Positions 58,020-64,000 of a stretch of 64,000 nucleotides of DNA are shown here, piece after piece. The notes beneath the pieces were generated by a model. It was given only the letters and a program-made list of their open reading frames with translations. It was not told the origin of the DNA and made no database searches. Made by a program: the position numbers and the translations under genes. Numbering within the stretch: the stretch's first letter is position 1; each line of letters starts with the position of its first letter. Origin of the DNA: Linanthus parryae. Its lineage: Eukaryota > Streptophyta > Magnoliopsida > Ericales > Polemoniaceae. The stretch is taken from the NCBI GenBank assembly GCA_023055425.1, contig JALGPY010000006.1:67984127-68048126 (forward strand), in the 5' to 3' direction.

Positions 58020-61000
58020 TGTAATAACCCGTATTTTGCGCTAGGGTTATATTAGTAATTTTATATGTCATAGTTATTATGAGAACGCGACAATCGTATT
58101 GTTTGATATTAGTACTGTTAGTCGTTTAAGACGTTATAGATATCATGCGTGATTTGATTTCGTAGTGATTAACTACTTGTTCATTTACAATTATTTTGAT
58201 AAGCTAGATTATTGTTATAAATTATTTTTAAACAAATTTATCTTATTTTCAATAATAAGTCATTTATAAATTTCAACTAATCGTTTGGTAAATTTTTACT
58301 AAAAGAAAAGCGTTGACGAGTTTTCTTAAAATCAACATTTGAACCTCTATTAAAAGTATTAGTCGAACTTAATTTTATTAGTCAAACTCATTTGTATATC
58401 AGTTAAACTAATTTTAATAATCAAAATTTATTTTGCCAGTAAATATTTAGTTTCTATCAGTCAAACTCCGTTATAGATAGTCAGATATCGTTTGTCGGTC
58501 TAATTTACTTTTACCTGTCAAGTTTATATTTATCAGTCAAATTATTATTATTTTTTTTTTTTTATATTCAAAATCGTTTGTTTAAAGCGTGTAAATTTAT
58601 AGTCGTGTTTTATTAGTTTTGTCACGTTTCAATTACTCGTCGCGTACCCGAACCACCGCGTCATCCGAGCCCGTGCCACACCGTATAAGTTTCTCTTATT
58701 CACCTTCGTTCTTTTTCTTCTTTCTCTCCCGACACTCCCTCTGATTTAGCCGCCCCTATCACCACCCTACTCCTTGCACCATCACCATCACCATCACCAT
58801 CACCACCCATTATCTCTACTGCCACCTAGTCACCTACACCTCCTGTTGTACCTCCTACTCCTCCTCACATCAACATCACCTTCTCTTCGAACACAACAAC
58901 AACAACAAAGACATCAACTACAACTTTCAACACCCTCACAAACCCCTCAACTCCCTCTGTTTCTCTCTGTTTTCTCCGAGAAACAAACCCAGCCACCACC
59001 ACCATTACCAACGGCAAACACCACCACCTAACTCCTCTCTCTCAGCCACTCCCTCACCCTCTCTTTGCCCTCTCTCGAATTCACCAGAACCAGGAGAAAC
59101 AGCCGCAGCAGCGGCAACAACCATAACCACCACCTCCATCACCGGTGGCAACCACCAAACAACCAACTACCATTCCACCACCATCACCTCTGCCTCCATA
59201 TTCTGTCTCGTCCTCTCTTCTCCTCTGTTTTTGTCGAGAAGAAAACCCAGCAGGAACACACACTACTCCCGAACCAACCACCTCCGACCACCAACATCAC
59301 CGCCAACACCACCACTTACAACTCCTCCTCTCTGTCTCGCGCTCTCTGTCTCCCCTCTCTGACCTCGCCGGACGAGGCAGAAGCAGCAACAACATCAGAA
59401 ACAGCAGCAGCCGAAGCAGCAGTAGCATCGACCCAATCCAACACCGCCGTCGTCACCATTGTTTCCGGCGACGAGGTCGAGCCCAACTAACCGGGCAACA
59501 CCCAGCCTCTTTTCTTGGTCTCTACGCGTTCCCGAGCTCCCGAGGAGCACGAAGAGCCTCTGAGCGAAGCCCGAAGGCAGCCGGAGCAGCACCGCCAATC
59601 GCCGCCGCCGAACCCGCCGCGGCGACCTTGAACACCTCGTTTCTCCGCCGTTTTTCTCAATTCTTGGAGTGGGTAAGCTCAAAATCACCTATTGAATTGT
59701 TTTTCATCATCAAAATCACATGTTGTTAGCACAAATTTATGTTTCGATTGAGTGGGTTGAGGAGCAAATGTGTTTGCCGATTGTGTTCCTTCAAGGGGGT
59801 TGTTTTGTCTTTTCTAGAACCTAGGGGTGGGGGCTGTTTGTACTTTGTCAAACTCTAGGGTGACCATTTGTATTTCGTAATCTCTGATTTATTCAATATT
59901 ATTAGTTTCTAGTTAATTAGTTTATATGTTATTTAAACTTTATCAATTATATATCAAATTAATAAATAAATGTTATGACATTTTTGTAACGTATTATTTT
60001 CGCAAATTAGCATATGCTACTACTTGATTAATTATAATTTATTTTCATGAAAGATAAAGTTCATAAAATCTATTGTGTATATACGTTTAACTATATTGTG
60101 TTCATAAAATATATTGTGTATATACGTTGAACTATATAATAGATAAATAATATTGTTTTACATATTAAATAATTTGTCAATTTTGTTTAAGTAAATAAAT
60201 AGTGTGTTTTTTAAATGTTCACATTTATCGATATTATTAGTTTTTACAAATAAATAGATATGTTTAGTTAAATATTGTCTTTATTAAAGTTACGAAAAAT
60301 GTTTGTAAATGAAATTGCAATTTTAAAATATTAAGAAATAATTTATTTAATTAGAAATATCGCTTTTGCAATTATAAGAGTTACTTTTAAATTGAAAATC
60401 TAATTTTAATTTAGTTTCTAGATATCGTGAATAGAGTATTAAATAGTTTAACATTCTTAAGCTTAATCATTTAAATTTCTTGAAATCATTTTGGAAGACT
60501 TCTGGCTTTTAGCAACTAATAGTTTAATTATCAAATAATAAGTTAGGTGTTATAATTATTTAGGGCTTTCGCTTGCATGTCAAATAGGACACGTGCACCG
60601 TCATTCGTTTGTCGATCGAACTTGCTTGTAATTAGGACTATATGTGTTTGATTGTAGAGCCTGCTTTCGATAAGCTAGTTGACTCGGACGTCGTTTACGC
60701 GTAGAGGACCAGCTAGCACCCTTTTGGCTCTCACGGTGAGTATCCATGCTTAGCCTTGCGTGCTTATCTCCCTTCGTGTCAAAATGTGATTTTATTTCAT
60801 GTCTCAAAATATACGTGTGAGTATTCATGCTTAGCGTTGCGCGCTTATCTTCTTCCGTGTCAAAATGTGATTTTTATTTCACGTCTCAAAATATACATGT
60901 GAGCTTACCTTCTTCGTCTTCCGTGCCTAGCTCTTTCATGTGATACACTTGTTTATTTGAAAACAACTGTCATACTTTATTCTGAAATTTCTAAGCCTGT

Positions 61001-62088
61001 CGTACTGCTTTTAAACCGTCACTTGTATTCAAATCGACAAACTTATTGCTCAAATGTCACACCGTCAGAATTCATTAATAACGTAAAGTGAAAGAATCGC
61101 ATGTACCGGAACCAGCTATGATACTTATATCAGGTTTAGATTCCTTGGGCCTGGTCCCTAAAATGGGGACTCCGTGTGCCTCTCAGGTTCAGATTCCTTG
61201 GGCTCGGTCCCTAAAATGGGGACTCCGTGTGCCTCTTGGGTTTAGATTCCTTGGGCTATGATCCCTAAAATGGGGACTCCGTGTGCCTCTGGGTTTAGAT
61301 TCCTTGGGCTAAGATCCCTAAAATGGGGACTCCGTGTGCTCCGACTCCTTTCGCCGTAGGCTGGGGTCCAGCATTCTAGTACTACTCTTCTGACTTACAA
61401 TCTTAAGGGGGTGTCGACACTTAAGGTCTAGTAGCTGCTTGTATGATGACTAGCGGGACGAATCGTCCATAACGCTTGGCAGAGAGGTTGGGTCATCAGA
61501 ACCCCCCTATACGCCAGTATCATCTGTTTCTATTTACTCTGGTCTCTCCTGGTCACTGCAAATTTATAATGACTTGTTTCATTTCACGTTTGGAAACGTG
61601 TGAATATATCGATAAACAAATTTGCTACTCGTACTTATATTTCTGAAAACAGCTCAAGTCTTTACTCTGATGTTTATACTTATACTCTGTTACTATTCGA
61701 ACTATTTCAAATACAACCCCGTAACCTTTCTAGCCCTTCTGTTTTACATGCTAAGTTGTTTATTCACTCAGTTTTTACTGATACTCGAAAAACTGCGGTC
61801 TTGTGTCTTTTAATTCCCCCGCAGGTATATGACTGGTAGCTTGGGGCAACGCGCTGGAATCACGACTCGTTCTCACTTGCATTAGTAAAGCTTAGTAATT
61901 AACCGGAGGGTCAACTTTTGTTTCAAAACTATATTTCGTTAAACACTGTTAACTTTCGTAATATGAATCAGTTGTGGATGTTTCTTTTCACTTGTTTATG
62001 GTTACCACTCCTTGTACGAAAGGGTAAAATCCCCTGTACGGAGGGCACCACCCGGTATCCGGCTCCTCTGGAAATCGGGGGTGTTACA
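58020..62088 (+). repeat. LTR 3 of the gag-only array
   Basis: 4069 bp, TGTAATAACCC ... GGGTGTTACA, followed by the target duplication AGAAA (62089-62093) and then by element B sequence instead of a PBS. Confidence 0.95.
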
Positions 62089-62093
62089 AGAAA

Positions 62094-62595
62094 CGTCGAA
62101 GAGGAGGGCGAGGCCTACAAGGTGCCCAAGTCAGAATTTTTTTTTCCGGCGAGAAAAAATTTTCCGGCGACAGTTTGTTTGCACTCGTTGACTCGCTCCG
62201 AGTGCTCAGGTTCAAAATTTTCTTCTTTCGCTATTTTTTCAGTTTTCGGTACCAACCCGTACCCGGGTTTAGCATGCTGCATACTTGACTGTTTTTGACT
62301 GTTACTGCGTTTTTAGATGCTTTTCTGCATTTTTAACTGTTACTTGCGTATTTAACACAATTTTTACGTAATTGACCGTTAAACTGCAAATTAGCATAGG
62401 GTAGCGTAATTAACTGTTTAAGCTGCGTATTTAGCTGTTTGGACTGCGTACCTGCATTTTGACAGCGTTATCTGCTATATAAAAAAAAAATTGCGTAATT
62501 GACTGTTTTGACTGCGTACCTGCATTTAGACAGCGTTTTCTGCGTTTTCAAGAAAAAAAAATTTTTTTTTTTAAATTTCTGAATTTTCTGCTGTT
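62094..62595 (+). other. Element B sequence between the array and the post-pol ORF
   Basis: No recognisable gene. T-rich with repeated TGCGTA/GCGTAATT-type words (ACTGCGTACCTGCATTT occurs near 62447 and 62510), A and T runs, and a few acceptor-like TTTTCAG sites. Probably leader or intron of the post-pol ORF. Confidence 0.5.
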
Positions 62596-63689
62596 ATGGA
62601 CTGGCTTGAGAGACCCGTGGCGTTTGATTTTCGTTTGCCTTTTGCCATTGACATCCCGTATGAGCAGATTACCGAGACCAACTTTGATAGTTTCCGGTTT
62701 GTGAGTTACCAGGCCCATCTGCACTATCTAGAGACTTTAGACAGAGGGTTGACACCGGATTATAGGTTCGAGGTAGATGATGAGAGGATGTCGTTAGCTA
62801 TGAGAAATTATGCTAGGCGGCCCGATCTCTTTGGCTGTGCCTTAGAGAACTTCCCCGAGAGGGCTAGTTCCGCGCTCACTAGGGAATTTTTCTGTAACCT
62901 AATCTATCAGGAGTTCGGGGAGACAGAGTTGTACCCGAACTGGGTATACTGTCGTAGGGGGTTTATTTGGTTGACGCCCCTCGCAATCCGCTGGGCGTAT
63001 GGCATACCTGGCGAATTCGAGGGACAGTGTGCGTACGATATGCTCGTTCAGGACTCTCCTCCGCAAGAGGAGCTCTTAAGGACTCTCTGTGAGGGGGCGG
63101 ATGAGGCCCGCTGGGAGACCAACGGGAGGCTACATGGCACGTTTTTGAGTCCGCCAGCCCGGTGGTGGTTTGAGTTTGGAGTGAACCGGGTCGTAGGGAT
63201 TCAGCATATCACTAAGCTGCCCTACGAAATGGTACTTCTGGTGTACTGCTTCATGACCCGACGTAGGGTCGACATAGCGGCCCGGATTTGGGCGAACATT
63301 AGAGAGAGAGCCAACACGCATAGCCGGCGAGGTTTCGGGTTTTGCAGCCTGATTACCCGATTGGCTGCCCTGAATGAGATTGTCATCGAGGGTGAGCGAG
63401 ATTTAGACCCCGCCTCTTTCCGGCCATTTTGGCGAGTAGGTAGACGGGCCATGGGAAACCGTAGGGCACCCGAGCCGGCCGATGCGTTTGTGGACTTAGA
63501 TGAGGATGAGCCGGGTGATGACCCGATGGACGAGGATGGGCAGGTCCCTTCCTCGGACCCTGACATTGGACCCCCCCCCCCCCCCCCCCCCCGCGCCCAG
63601 AAGGCGCGCTGCTCGACCGAGGGGGGGCCCTGTCCATGACCCCACCCCGCTCTCTAGTTACCAGCCGCCCCAGGAGTACATGGCTCCAG
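62596..63689 (+). pseudogene. Athila post-pol ('env-like') protein of element B, cut by copia
   Basis: ATG 62596 opens a frame of 347 codons to TGA 63637-63639. The domain shares spaced residues with the element A protein: NWVYCRRGFIWLTPLAIRWA, FLSPPARWWFEFG, DIAARIWANIRE and LITRLAALNEIVI align with the corresponding segments there. An acidic tail (DLDEDEPGDDPMDEDG) leads into a run of 22 C (63571-63592). A length change there probably hides the true continuation, since another frame encodes PTPLSSYQPPQEYMAPV right up to the copia LTR at 63690. No signal peptide or transmembrane span is evident. Function unknown. Confidence 0.75.
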
Positions 63690-64000
63690 TGTTGGAATAG
63701 ATGCCCTAGAGGCAATCTAGTTTAGTATGAATTTGTATTTGGCTAGAAAATTCATTTATTATTTATTGGATATTTAATATAATGAAGTCCTTAGATTTAC
63801 AATCGTGTTGTTTATCTTAAATATCCCTAGTCAAGTATAATGATTAATGGGACAATCATTTATAGACTAGTATGGGGTTGGATTGATATGGAGATATCAC
63901 GATCCAACACATAGGTGTGCATTACGGAATGTTGCACTGGATTGACCCATTACCGAGAAGGCTACATACATGTTATGTTAAGTCACAAGTGCTTCTCGGG
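63690..64000 (+). mobile_element. Second copia copy, 5' part of LTR, truncated by window edge
   Basis: TGTTGGAATAGATGCCC onward matches the LTRs at 29642 and 36004 over all 311 bases present, with a handful of differences by eye. Preceding bases TCCAG (63685-63689) should be the target duplication. It interrupts the post-pol ORF of element B. Confidence 0.9.

Larger units (their letters stand above)
45340..62088 (+). mobile_element. Tandem array of a gag-only LTR retrotransposon (LTR-gag-LTR-gag-LTR)
   Basis: Three LTRs (45340-50014, 51983-56051, 58020-62088) alternate with two 1968-bp internal regions. The repeat period is exactly 6037 bp, or 6643 for the first unit because it carries a 598-bp hAT-type insertion plus its 8-bp duplication. 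A single 5-bp target duplication AGAAA flanks the whole array (45335-45339 and 62089-62093), so it entered element B as one element and then expanded, most simply by unequal recombination between LTRs. Internal regions encode gag only; no protease, RT or integrase was found. It fits the TR-GAG class of non-autonomous elements. Confidence 0.93.
29346..64000 (+). mobile_element. Athila-like Ty3/gypsy retrotransposon, element B (runs off right edge)
   Basis: 5' LTR 29346-38931 (split by a copia element), perfect tRNA-Asp PBS 38938-38955, gag-pol 39078-44485, post-pol motif and repeats, then after a nested gag-only array (45340-62088) the post-pol ORF from 62596, itself broken by another copia copy at 63690. 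The 3' LTR must lie beyond the window. Its gag-pol is clearly homologous to element A but uses many more G/C-ending codons and has different U3 repeats, so it is a separate Athila-like family. Confidence 0.88.

Noticed and set aside
45340..62088. Interpretation as three independent insertions
   Set aside because: Only one target duplication (AGAAA) is found, at the outer ends; the inner LTRs are shared between units.
62596..63639. Call as a viral envelope gene
   Set aside because: No signal peptide, membrane span or cleavage motif visible; the 'env' name would rest only on position.

Overview
This window looks like intergenic plant heterochromatin, probably from an angiosperm. It is built almost entirely of LTR retrotransposons nested inside one another. 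The evidence is plant-type Ty3/gypsy (Tat-, Athila- and Tekay-like) and Ty1/copia coding sequence, tRNA-Asp and tRNA-iMet primer binding sites, 1.4-4.1 kb LTRs, hAT-type non-autonomous elements and AT-rich spacers. No intact host gene, rRNA, tRNA or CRISPR array was seen. The species cannot be named from the sequence.

Layout, left half (1-29203). The oldest layer is a decayed Tat-type Ty3/gypsy element whose 5' end lies outside the window. It holds gag, protease, RT and integrase remnants (1-5396), a 3'UTR with ~45-bp tandem repeats (5547-5745), a decayed multi-exon gene on the opposite strand (27069 down to 19708) with a plant-mobile-domain-like N terminus, and a probable 3' LTR (28765-29203). 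It was interrupted by a copia-type LTR with PBS (3589-5027), a full-length Athila-like element A (5839-19555; LTRs 1580 and 1645 bp, near-perfect 5-bp TSD), one and a half Tekay-like LTRs (~22.5-26.56 kb) and a hAT-type element (27695-28610).

Layout, right half (29346-64000). Athila-like element B starts at 29346 and runs off the right edge. Its 5' LTR is split by a young copia element (29642-37433, two 1430-bp LTRs, TSD GGCAC). Its internal region holds gag-pol (39078-44485), then a 16.7-kb tandem array of a gag-only LTR element (45340-62088, three ~4.07-kb LTRs alternating with two identical 1968-bp gag units, TSD AGAAA; the first LTR carries a 598-bp hAT-type element), then the post-pol ('env-like') ORF from 62596. 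That ORF is cut by another copia copy whose 5' LTR starts at 63690.

How the parts relate. All Tat and Athila polyproteins carry stops or frameshifts, and the copia copy has lost the RT YVDD region and part of RNase H. The only intact retroelement ORFs seen are the two identical gag genes of the array. The most unusual observations are: the gag-only tandem array; the repeat block, TATA-like box and pyrimidine-rich leader in front of the post-pol ORF in both Athila elements, echoing motifs of each element's own U3; and the spliced antisense gene inside the Tat element. Boundaries, identities and spacings were judged by eye.
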